A stretch of 56,763 bases of DNA, taken from assembly GCA_035623255.1 (NCBI GenBank), contig DASPTU010000092.1, positions 1 through 56,763 on the forward strand, written 5' to 3'. Below, piece by piece: positions 35,127-42,559 of the stretch. The translations under genes were made by a program, and so were the position numbers. Source of the stretch: JAFAGX01 sp035623255 (GTDB lineage: Bacteria > Acidobacteriota > Terriglobia > Terriglobales > Acidobacteriaceae). How positions within the stretch are numbered: position 1 is the stretch's first letter; every line of letters begins with the position of its first letter. The notes beneath the pieces are model-generated. The model had not been told where the DNA came from. It saw only the letters and a list, made by a program, of their open reading frames with translations, and did no database searches.

Positions 35127-36605
35127 ATGGGAACGACCAATCCCAGCGGCTTTCGCGAGGACGTCGAAAGTAGACTCATTCCCCTCCCCGCCTCCGACGC
35201 CGAAATCCGGCCCCGGCGCACCATGGGCTTTCTCGATCTCGTCCTCTTCTATGTCGTCACGGGTGTGAGTTTGCGCTGGGCCGCAACCGCCGCCAGTGCC
35301 GGTCCGAGCGCAATCATAATCTGGTTTGGCGCATGGCTCATGTTCTACACTCCGCTCGCGCTGTCCGTCATCGAGCTCTCGTCGCGTTATCCGCAGGAGG
35401 GTGGTCTGTACGTCTGGACCAAACTGGCTTTTGGTGAATTCGGCGCGTTTATTTGCGCCTGGATTTACTGGACCAGCAACCTCCCGTACTTTCCTGCAGT
35501 TCTCTATTTCGCCGCAAGCAATGCCTTATACATGTCTGGAAATCGGTGGAATTATCTCGCGACCGATGCGCGTTTTTACATCATCTTTTCAATTCTGGTG
35601 CTTGCCGTCATCACCATCATGAACATCGTCGGCCTCGATGTCGGCAAGTGGCTGCACAATGTTGGGGCACTCGCAATGTGGCTCCCGGTAGTCATCATTA
35701 TCGGTATGGGCCTGATCGCGTGGCATCGCTTCGGATCCGCGACATCCTTTACTGCCCAAACCATGATTCCGGGCAGGCATTTGAAGGACATGATTTTCTG
35801 GTCGACCCTGATTTTTGCCTTCAGCGGCTGTGAAACCGGCTCATTTATGGGCGAGGAGATCAAGAATCCCCGCCGCACCATCCCGTGGGCCCTTTTCACC
35901 GCCGGCCTGGTTGTCACCTTTTGTTACGTTGGAGGGACCGTCGGAATCCTGTTGGCGCTCCCCCACGATCAAGTCAACGACCTCCAGGGCCTGATGCAGG
36001 CGGTAACGCAAACCGCAGTTCGGATCGGATTTTTCTGGGTCATTCCCGTCACCGCTGCACTCATCGCGCTCAGCAATCTGGGAGCAGCCAGTGCCTACCT
36101 CGCCGCGGTCGCGCGTCTACCCTTCGTGGCCGGCATTGATCGACTCTTGCCGCCAGCATTCGGAAGATTGCATCCGCGCTGGGGCACGCCTTACGTCGCC
36201 TTGATCTTGCAGTCAGTCTGCGGCGTCATATTCGTCTTTCTCGGACAATCGGGCACCACGGTAAAAGGTGCCTACGATGTTCTCGTGAGCCTCGGCATCA
36301 TCACTTATTTCCTCCCTTATTTGTTTCTGTTTGCAGCCATGATCCGCCTGCAGCGCGAGCCAGCGGGCCCGGACGTAATCCGCGTCCCGGGCGGCAAACC
36401 GGTTGCCCTGCTGCTCTCATTTGTCGGTTTTTCCGTTGCACTGCTGACCATTGCTCTGTCTTTTGTGCCGAACCCTGACGAAGCCAACTCGCCGCTTGCC
36501 ATTGCCAAGGTCGTTGGAGGGACGTTGGTGTTGCTGGCCGTGGGCGGTCTTCTGTACGCAACCCAGAAACGAAGAACCTCCCCCGTCGCGGCCAGCGGCG
36601 ATTGA
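35127..36605 (+). CDS. APC-superfamily amino acid permease
   Basis: A 492-residue inner-membrane transporter with about 12 hydrophobic helices. The first, FLDLVLFYVVTGVSLRW (about 34-50), and FSGCETGSFMGEEIKNPRRT (about 232-251) are typical of the amino acid-polyamine-organocation family, in which a conserved E-x-K-N-P-x-R loop follows helix 6. It resembles glutamate/GABA antiporter-like or GadC-like members, but the substrate is not certain. The next gene starts 6 bp downstream, so they form an operon. No clear ribosome-binding site precedes the ATG. Confidence 0.88.
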   Translation: MGTTNPSGFREDVESRLIPLPASDAEIRPRRTMGFLDLVLFYVVTGVSLRWAATAASAGPSAIIIWFGAWLMFYTPLALSVIELSSRYPQEGGLYVWTKLAFGEFGAFICAWIYWTSNLPYFPAVLYFAASNALYMSGNRWNYLATDARFYIIFSILVLAVITIMNIVGLDVGKWLHNVGALAMWLPVVIIIGMGLIAWHRFGSATSFTAQTMIPGRHLKDMIFWSTLIFAFSGCETGSFMGEEIKNPRRTIPWALFTAGLVVTFCYVGGTVGILLALPHDQVNDLQGLMQAVTQTAVRIGFFWVIPVTAALIALSNLGAASAYLAAVARLPFVAGIDRLLPPAFGRLHPRWGTPYVALILQSVCGVIFVFLGQSGTTVKGAYDVLVSLGIITYFLPYLFLFAAMIRLQREPAGPDVIRVPGGKPVALLLSFVGFSVALLTIALSFVPNPDEANSPLAIAKVVGGTLVLLAVGGLLYATQKRRTSPVAASGD

Positions 36606-36611
36606 CAAGCT

Positions 36612-38231
36612 ATGTCTCATTCTTCTCAGTATGACGCGATCGTCATCGGAGCCGGCCACAATGGCCTTACCGCGGCTTCGTACCTCGCTGGCGCAGGATT
36701 ATCTACGCTCGTCCTCGAGCGCCGCGAGATTGTCGGTGGCTGCTGTGTCACCGAGGAGATTGCGCCGGGTTGCCGCGCCTCCACCACCTCCTACATCGCC
36801 AGCATGCTTCGCCCCGAAATCATCCGTGATCTGGAGCTCGCTTCCCACGGCTTGCGCATGGTCCCCTGTGACCCAGCCTTGCAGGTGCCGTTTCCAGACG
36901 GCCAGGTTATCCCCTGGTGGGCAGATCGTGATCGCACCATCGCCGAGTTGCGCAAGATCTCAGCGAAAGATGCCAATACATTCGTGCGCGTCGATGACGA
37001 ACTCAAGAAGCTCGCCCGCTACCTCCAGCCGTTTTTTCTCGAGCCGCCCCCAGAATTCGAAGTGGACGGGCTGCAGAGCTGGTGGAATCTGTTGCGCGTA
37101 GGCAAGCGCTTTCGCGGAATTACCAACAACGAAATCGCGCAGCTCATCTCATTTTTGACAGGCAGCCTGGGAGATTTTCTCGATCGCAATTACGAATCAG
37201 AAAAAATCAAGACACTCTTCCTCGCGAACAACGTCTATGGCAAGCACGGTGGGCCTTATGACCCGGGAACGGCTCTGGGCCTTTTGTTTCATCTTCTGAG
37301 TGGCGGCGAGTTCGAGCTGCAAGGGTTCTACGGACACGTGATTCGTGGAATGGGTGCCATCACGCAGGCGCTTGCGGCAGCAGCTCGCAAGCGTGGCGTT
37401 GAAATCCGCACCTCGGCTCCCGTCGCGCTCATCAATGTGCGCAACGGTCGGGTCCGAAGTGTTGTCCTTGAGGATGGAACCGAGATTGCCGCTCGTGTCA
37501 TCCTCTCGAACGCCGATCCCAAGCGAACTTTTCTCGGTCTGATTGAAAAAAGTGAGCTGCCCGAGGATTTTCGTCACGCGGTTCAGGGAATCAAGATGAA
37601 CGGCCCCTGCGCCAAAGTGAATCTGGTTTTGGCGGAGGAGCCGAGGGTCAACGGCATGCCTTCCGATGCCAGCCCTGCGCAACGAGCTCTGTTTACGCTT
37701 GTCCCGTCGCTGGAGTTTGCCGAGCGCTGCTACGACATTGCGAAGTTCGGCGAGATTCCCGAGCAGTTATGGGTTGATTGTGTCGTCGCATCCAACGTGG
37801 ACAACACACTCGCCCCCGAAGGCCGACACATTATGACCTGCTTCGTACAGTACGTGCCATATTTCCTCCGTAGCGGCACCTGGGATCAAAACCGTGACCT
37901 GCTCGGCGATCGCGTGATCAAGAAAATCGCCGAATATGCTCCCAACGTTGCCGGCGCCGTAGTTGCGCGGCAGGTGCTCACGCCGCTAGACTTGGAGCGC
38001 ATTTACGGGCTCACCGAAGGAAATATCTTTCACGGTGATCTCACGCTAGAGCAGCTTTTCTTTATGCGTCCGGTGGCGGGCTGGTCGCAATACCGCACCC
38101 CGATTTCCGGCCTTTACTTGTGCGGCGCGGGCGCGCATCCCGGTGGTGGAGTGACCGGCGCGCCAGGGCATAATGCGGCATTTCAAGTTTTGCGCGATCT
38201 CCGTAGAAAGCACAAAGAGGCAAGCGCATAG
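36612..38231 (+). CDS. FAD-dependent oxidoreductase, phytoene desaturase/PYROXD2-like
   Basis: A 539-residue flavoprotein. The N-terminal FAD-binding motif VIGAGHNGLTAASYLAGAG (about 11-29) and VLERREIVGGCCVTEE (about 35-50) match the amine oxidase/phytoene dehydrogenase group, closest in layout to PYROXD2. The C-terminal FAD block YLCGAGAHPGGGVTGAPGHN closes the fold. No carotenoid genes are nearby, so a desaturase in carotenoid synthesis is unlikely and the substrate is unknown. It is 6 bp downstream of an APC permease and may act on an imported amino compound. Confidence 0.87.
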   Translation: MSHSSQYDAIVIGAGHNGLTAASYLAGAGLSTLVLERREIVGGCCVTEEIAPGCRASTTSYIASMLRPEIIRDLELASHGLRMVPCDPALQVPFPDGQVIPWWADRDRTIAELRKISAKDANTFVRVDDELKKLARYLQPFFLEPPPEFEVDGLQSWWNLLRVGKRFRGITNNEIAQLISFLTGSLGDFLDRNYESEKIKTLFLANNVYGKHGGPYDPGTALGLLFHLLSGGEFELQGFYGHVIRGMGAITQALAAAARKRGVEIRTSAPVALINVRNGRVRSVVLEDGTEIAARVILSNADPKRTFLGLIEKSELPEDFRHAVQGIKMNGPCAKVNLVLAEEPRVNGMPSDASPAQRALFTLVPSLEFAERCYDIAKFGEIPEQLWVDCVVASNVDNTLAPEGRHIMTCFVQYVPYFLRSGTWDQNRDLLGDRVIKKIAEYAPNVAGAVVARQVLTPLDLERIYGLTEGNIFHGDLTLEQLFFMRPVAGWSQYRTPISGLYLCGAGAHPGGGVTGAPGHNAAFQVLRDLRRKHKEASA

Positions 38232-38361
38232 AAAGAACTACGAATGTGGCGATTTCGTCATCGTCGGCGACGGCCCGCCACCACATCATTTTGAAGGGGC
38301 CGGTCTGCCGAAAGCAACCTGATCCCCCGAATTTGAGTACGCGGCGGGCAAAGGAGAAAGC

Positions 38362-39381
38362 GTGAAAAAGGGCATCCTGCAAAAACTGAAAGACGGACCC
38401 GTCCTCGGAGATGGTGGCTACTTGCTGGAACTCGAGAAGCGTGGCTGGGTGCGCGCTGGCCCGTTCACCCCAGAAGTTGCGCTCACGAATCCCGAAGCGC
38501 TTCGGCAACTCCACATTGAGTTTCGCGAAGCCGGTGCCGAAGTTCTGCAATCACTCACTTTTTACGCGAGCCGCGACAAGCTCGCCACGGTGGGCCTCCA
38601 GGACCGCCTCGAGGATCTGAACCGCGCTGCTGTCCGCATTGCCAAAAATGTCGCGGGGGATCGCTGCCTTGTCGCCGGCAATCTGAGTCTAACCTGGATG
38701 TACGAGCCCAACAGCCAATCCGCTGCCGATCGTGTCCGCTCCACGTTCAACGAGCAGCTAGCGGTTCAGACGGCGGAAGGCGTTGACTTCATCATCGGCG
38801 AAACCTTTTCCTGGCTCGGCGAGGCGCTGATTGCCGTCGAATGCGCAAAGAAAACCGGCCTGCCCGTGATGGTCACGATTTGTTTCGAGAATGAGAACAA
38901 GACCGCAGAAGGCAAGAGTGCGGCTGAAGCCGCAAAAGTTCTGGTCGATGCCGGCGCCGATATCGTCGGCATGAACTGCCTGCGTCCGCCGGAGCATATG
39001 CTTGCGCAGCTCGAGCAAATGCGCAAGGCAGTCCCGAACGCTTTTCTTGCAGCCCAGCCTGTCGCCTATCACACGCCGGCGGAGAAGCCGGACTTCACCA
39101 GCCTGCCGCAGTTTCCGTTCGAGCTTGATCCGCTGCAGCTGAGTCGCAAGGAGATGGCCGCCTACGCCCAGCGCGCCCAAGACATTGGGGTGAACTACAT
39201 CGGCGCGTGCTGCGGAGCCGTCGCCACCCATATTCGCGAAATGGCGCGCGTGCTGGGCAAGCTGCCGGAGGAGCAGCGGCCGTGGGCTCTTAACTATGAC
39301 AAGCCAATGTCGGCCTACGAGTACTACGATCACGATCCCGCGGAAGTCAGCGCCGGCAACGTTGCCCGCAAACGCGGTTAA
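38362..39381 (+). CDS. Homocysteine S-methyltransferase family protein (BHMT-like)
   Basis: A 339-residue TIM-barrel protein starting at GTG 38362 behind AAAGGAGAAAGC. The zinc-binding cysteines of the family are present: one in GMNCLRPP and a pair in GACCGA. DGPVLGDGGYLLELEKRGW at the start and LQSLTFYASRDKL fit betaine-homocysteine methyltransferase rather than MmuM. It would transfer a methyl group from betaine or another donor to homocysteine, giving methionine. A 130-bp gap separates it from the FAD oxidoreductase. The adenosylhomocysteinase at 55419-56696 produces its likely acceptor but is far away. Confidence 0.88.
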   Translation: MKKGILQKLKDGPVLGDGGYLLELEKRGWVRAGPFTPEVALTNPEALRQLHIEFREAGAEVLQSLTFYASRDKLATVGLQDRLEDLNRAAVRIAKNVAGDRCLVAGNLSLTWMYEPNSQSAADRVRSTFNEQLAVQTAEGVDFIIGETFSWLGEALIAVECAKKTGLPVMVTICFENENKTAEGKSAAEAAKVLVDAGADIVGMNCLRPPEHMLAQLEQMRKAVPNAFLAAQPVAYHTPAEKPDFTSLPQFPFELDPLQLSRKEMAAYAQRAQDIGVNYIGACCGAVATHIREMARVLGKLPEEQRPWALNYDKPMSAYEYYDHDPAEVSAGNVARKRG

Positions 39382-39436
39382 GCAACAAGAACACTTACAG
39401 CGGCGAACCACCAAGGCTTGGCGGCGCGCATGCCAA

Positions 39437-39727
39437 CTAGCCAATAAACGCCGATTTCAGGAATTCCTTTGTCCCTTCCGGCCCCGTGATCCGCAGTGTT
39501 ATCGCTCCCATCTGCGGCTCAGCGAATAACTGAAACGTCAGAAACGGGCAGCACTCGCGTTCTGCGATCATGAGATTCGCTACCAGGGCCAGGTGCTCTC
39601 CAGGTATTCGAAAAGCATATCCGCTATCGATCTCCTCTGTCGCAATCACCACCGACTTGAAGCCTGTCAGCAGCGTGGCTTCGCGCTCACGCTTCTGCGC
39701 ATCGGATAGCGTGCACATCACGGGCAT
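39437..39727 (-). CDS. Small cysteine-containing protein of unknown function
   Basis: A 96-residue soluble protein starting at ATG 39727 (an upstream TTG at 39739 is possible). It opens with MCTLSDAQKREREATLL, has a vicinal cysteine pair in ERECCPFLTF (about 59-68) and ends with LRITGPEGTKEFL. I have seen this arrangement in small conserved bacterial proteins that carry no assigned function. The CC pair could bind a metal or form a redox site, but this is a guess. It lies 47 bp downstream of the dodecin gene on the same strand. Confidence 0.65.
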   Translation of the reverse strand: MPVMCTLSDAQKREREATLLTGFKSVVIATEEIDSGYAFRIPGEHLALVANLMIAERECCPFLTFQLFAEPQMGAITLRITGPEGTKEFLKSAFIG

Positions 39728-39774
39728 GTCAGCCGCCAATCTTCTTCCTCAAAACGATCTCAAGCACAGAGACG

Positions 39775-39975
39775 CTAGCGCTCGATATCGAAATAAATTT
39801 TCGTTGTCGCGCGGTACTGAAGAACCTTCTTCCCATCCAGTTCCATCTCGAACTCCGCGACCCGCGCCCATTTCATTCCCCGCACGGTTTTGGCCGCTTC
39901 GGCAACAGCATTTTCTGCAGCCTTGGCGAAACTTTGCTTCGAGGTTCCAACAATTTCAATAATTTTTTGCGTCAT
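39775..39975 (-). CDS. Dodecin family flavin-binding protein
   Basis: A 66-residue protein starting at ATG 39975, with AAGGAG 7 nt upstream; a longer reading of the frame is spurious. The sequence IIEIVGTSKQSFAKAAENA at the start, then the central VRGMKWARVAEFE with the flavin-stacking tryptophan, and the ending YRATTKIYFDIE follow the dodecin family closely. Dodecins form 12-subunit shells that bind and buffer flavins or coenzymes in the cytoplasm. It is divergent from ftsY and followed by the small cysteine protein. Confidence 0.92.
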   Translation of the reverse strand: MTQKIIEIVGTSKQSFAKAAENAVAEAAKTVRGMKWARVAEFEMELDGKKVLQYRATTKIYFDIER

Positions 39976-40067
39976 GCTCTGCTCCTTCTCAAAGTAGAAA
40001 AGCAAATTGTACCTCTGCGCCGCCGATCCTGCCCGATCGCAAACCAATTCCCTTTCTTCCTGTCCCG

Positions 40068-40075
40068 CTATAATC
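40068..40075 (+). promoter_or_regulatory. -10 element CTATAATC of ftsY
   Basis: Consensus TATAAT (40069-40074) lies 20 nt before the ftsY ATG, giving a leader of about 14 nt. It shares the 8-mer CTATAATC with three other promoters in this window. No good -35 is visible. Confidence 0.5.
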
Positions 40076-40094
40076 GCTTAGAGATCGAAGATTT

Positions 40095-41051
40095 ATGATT
40101 CAGACCCTTTTTGGCAGCCTGGACGAACAGCAAAAGCCCAGTTTCCTCGAGCGCATGAAAGAAGCGGTCACGCGCACCCGCGAGAACCTGAGCGAGCGCA
40201 TTGAGGAAGCCGTTTCCTTCGGCAAAGAGATCGATCGCAACACGCTCGACGACTTGGAAGCAACCCTGATCGCCGCCGACCTCGGCACCACTACGACCGC
40301 CGAAGTTCTGGCTAAGCTGCGCGACAAGGCTGATCGCAAGCAGATCAAGGACGTCGACGAACTTAAACGGCTGCTGAAAGAAGAGCTGCTTGCCATCCTG
40401 AATTCTGCTAATAGTGTGCCGATCCGGCGGGTTGACGGCACACCGGAAGTCATCCTGGTGGTCGGCGTGAATGGAACCGGAAAGACTACTACCATCGGCA
40501 AGCTCGCCAACGTGCTTCGGTCGCAAGGCAAAACTGTTTTACTCTGCGCCGCGGATACTTTCAGGGCAGCGGCTATTGAGCAGTTGGAGATCTGGGGACA
40601 ACGCACCGGAACCGAAGTCATTCGCACCAAGGCCGGAGGCGACCCGGCCGCCGTTCTCTACGATGCCTTGCAGGCGGCCTCAGCCCGGCACACGGATTAC
40701 GTCGTGGTCGATACCGCCGGTAGACTGCACACCAAAAGCAATTTGATGGCTGAATTGGAGAAGATGCGCCGCACGGCGCAGCGTCTGATGCCCGGTGCGC
40801 CCCACGAAACCCTGCTGGTAATGGATGCCACCACCGGCCAGAACGGACTGCAGCAGGCCCGTCAATTCACCGGTTCAGCCGGTGTAACCGGAATCGTGCT
40901 TACGAAATTGGACGGCACGGCAAAGGGCGGTGTCGTAGTCGCAATTTCTCGAGAACTGGGGCTGCCAGTTCGCTACGTCGGAGTGGGCGAAAAAGCGGGA
41001 GATTTGCTGCCTTTCGATCCCAAAGAGTTTGTCGATTCGCTGTTTGCGTGA
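40095..41051 (+). CDS. ftsY: Signal recognition particle receptor FtsY
   Basis: A 318-residue SRP GTPase that docks ribosome-nascent chain complexes at the membrane. The NG domain is complete: the N domain (about 15-100), P-loop GVNGTGKTTTIGKLA (about 120-134), DTFRAAAIEQL, DTAGRLHTK, and TKLDGTAKGG for guanine recognition. The acidic A domain of E. coli FtsY is absent, as in many short bacterial FtsY proteins. Its stop overlaps the next gene by 4 nt. Confidence 0.96.
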   Translation: MIQTLFGSLDEQQKPSFLERMKEAVTRTRENLSERIEEAVSFGKEIDRNTLDDLEATLIAADLGTTTTAEVLAKLRDKADRKQIKDVDELKRLLKEELLAILNSANSVPIRRVDGTPEVILVVGVNGTGKTTTIGKLANVLRSQGKTVLLCAADTFRAAAIEQLEIWGQRTGTEVIRTKAGGDPAAVLYDALQAASARHTDYVVVDTAGRLHTKSNLMAELEKMRRTAQRLMPGAPHETLLVMDATTGQNGLQQARQFTGSAGVTGIVLTKLDGTAKGGVVVAISRELGLPVRYVGVGEKAGDLLPFDPKEFVDSLFA

Positions 41052-41281
41052 TTATGCCAGACCACGACACACCTCAGAAAAAGAGTCTCTGGGTTCAGAT
41101 TGGTTACTACAGCCAGATTGCGTTCATTTTCCCGGCAGCGACCTTTGCCGGATGGCTCTTCGGCGTCGCGCTCGATCACTGGCTGCACACTAGGTGGCTC
41201 TATCTGGTCGGATTGATCATCGGCATCATCGCCGGTTTCGTCGAACTGATCCGTATCGTGAATGCCGCCGGCACTGATTGA
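41048..41281 (+). CDS. AtpZ/AtpI-like small membrane protein
   Basis: A 77-residue protein with two hydrophobic helices (about 21-43 and 49-70) separated by the short loop DHWLHTRWL. This is the pattern of AtpZ/AtpI (F0F1 ATPase subunit I family) proteins, which assist assembly of the c-ring or carry magnesium/calcium. It starts at GTG 41048 (overlapping ftsY) or ATG 41054. It is not followed by atpB or other ATP synthase genes, the usual context. Its coupling to ftsY, a membrane-insertion factor, is unusual. Confidence 0.82.
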   Translation: MIMPDHDTPQKKSLWVQIGYYSQIAFIFPAATFAGWLFGVALDHWLHTRWLYLVGLIIGIIAGFVELIRIVNAAGTD

Positions 41282-41284
41282 AAA

Positions 41285-42409
41285 TCAAGCTCGCGCTTGC
41301 ATGTCGTAAACGCGCCAGAACTCTTTCATCTCCTCTGGCCTTCCCAGCGACACGCGAATGTGAGTGCTGAGCGGCGGGAACTCGCGTCCGATCCACACAT
41401 TCTTCGTCTGAAAATATTCGACCACTTGCTTGGTTGGACGCCGCACATCCACCATCACGAAATTCGTGCACGAATCAATCGGCTTCAGCCCTCTGGCGCT
41501 TGCCTGACTAAAGAATTCCTGCCTTGTACTCTCATTTCTTTGCACAATTTCCTGCACCCTCTCCGTATCATCCAGCGCAACCGAAGCACACCGAATCACC
41601 ACCGCATTGACGCTGATCGGACTGATATGGGGCCGGAGTTGCGCGATCATCTTTTGCGACGCGACCGCATATCCCAATCGCATCCCGGCAAGCCCGTACA
41701 CCTTCGAAAACGTTCTTGCCACAATGATTCGCTCATTCGCCACCGGCCGGTCCAGGAAGGAGGTATATCCGGGTCTTTGAGCAGCATAATGATGGTAGGC
41801 CTCATCAATCAACACCGTTGTTGTTGCCGGCACTTTCGCAACGAACACCTCCAGCGCTTCTCTCGACGTCAGGCTTCCAGTCGGATTATTAGGGTTGCAG
41901 ATGTAAACGAGCGGCGTATTGGCGTCGATACGCGCCAGCATGCCGTCCAGGTCATGCGCATACCGCTGATCCAGCGGCACCGAGACCACTTCCGCGCCCG
42001 TAAGTTTCGCAAAACTCTGCGCTGTTTCAAACGTCGGTCCAGCCTGCACCAGTTTCTTACCTGGCCCGAGAAGTGCAATCGAGGCGACTCGCAGGATTTC
42101 GCTTGATCCGCACCCCACCAGCACGCGTTCCGGCGCCACGTTGTGTAGCGCTGCCAGCCGCTGCACTAACGGTTTATATTCCGGCCGCGGATACCGATTC
42201 ACCATCGTCAAACACTCGCGCATCGACTGCAGCACCTTGTCCGACGGCCCATAGGGATTCTCATTGCTGTCCAGGCGTACCGGCCCGCTGACACTCGCTT
42301 CCTCTGCGGCCTCGAACGACCTTACTGCCTCGGCTGTTAGCGGCAGAGTCGCAAGCGCACTGGCTACGCCTCCTGCCACGTGAACGAAACGTCGTCTCGA
42401 TATGAGCAT
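41285..42409 (-). CDS. HisC-like class I/II aminotransferase with a twin-arginine export signal
   Basis: A 374-residue PLP aminotransferase resembling histidinol-phosphate aminotransferase. DSNENPYGPSDKVL, GCGSSEILRV, YICNPNNPTG, LIDEAYHHY and the PLP lysine Lys236 in ARTFSKVYGLAGMRLGY are all present. The first 28 residues are a twin-arginine signal: SRRRFVHVAGG, a hydrophobic stretch and a small-residue cleavage region. The protein should therefore be exported folded, which is unexpected for a biosynthetic enzyme. No other histidine genes are nearby. It is divergent from a LysR regulator 150 bp away. Alternative: the signal directs a specialised periplasmic transaminase. Confidence 0.88.
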   Translation of the reverse strand: MLISRRRFVHVAGGVASALATLPLTAEAVRSFEAAEEASVSGPVRLDSNENPYGPSDKVLQSMRECLTMVNRYPRPEYKPLVQRLAALHNVAPERVLVGCGSSEILRVASIALLGPGKKLVQAGPTFETAQSFAKLTGAEVVSVPLDQRYAHDLDGMLARIDANTPLVYICNPNNPTGSLTSREALEVFVAKVPATTTVLIDEAYHHYAAQRPGYTSFLDRPVANERIIVARTFSKVYGLAGMRLGYAVASQKMIAQLRPHISPISVNAVVIRCASVALDDTERVQEIVQRNESTRQEFFSQASARGLKPIDSCTNFVMVDVRRPTKQVVEYFQTKNVWIGREFPPLSTHIRVSLGRPEEMKEFWRVYDMQARA

Positions 42410-42456
42410 GTTTGTCCTCCGGCACTGCTGATCCCCTGAGCTTTTGAATCTGCAAG

Positions 42457-42469
42457 ATTATGCCAGAGT
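42457..42469 (-). promoter_or_regulatory. Putative -10 region of the aminotransferase gene (ACTCTGGCATAAT)
   Basis: On the minus strand CATAAT lies 47 nt upstream of the aminotransferase ATG. The 13-mer ACTCTGGCATAAT that contains it also occurs, in the same orientation relative to the gene, in front of pyrG (8602-8614). The -35 is not clear. Confidence 0.35.
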
Positions 42470-42547
42470 CGGAGGTGGAGTGTACGGAAAGGTGGGGCTT
42501 GGGGTGAGCAGCAAATTCAGGGTTGCGCGATTCTAGCGGCCCTTCCT

Positions 42548-42555
42548 CTATAATC
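42548..42555 (+). promoter_or_regulatory. -10 element CTATAATC of the LysR gene
   Basis: TATAAT (42549-42554) ends 5 nt before the ATG at 42560. With a start 6-7 nt downstream of the -10 the mRNA would begin at or next to the ATG, so it would be leaderless. CTATAATCACCCA is identical to the heme-operon promoter. Confidence 0.5.
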
Positions 42556-42559
42556 ACCC

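Noticed and set aside
36612..38231. Carotenoid (phytoene) desaturase
   Set aside because: The FAD domain fits, but no crtB, crtE or related genes are nearby and the layout is closer to PYROXD2.
42450..42475. Sigma-54-like promoter TGGCAT/TTGCA before the aminotransferase gene
   Set aside because: The gap between the two elements is one base too short and the first element has T instead of C. CATAAT explains the sequence better as a -10.
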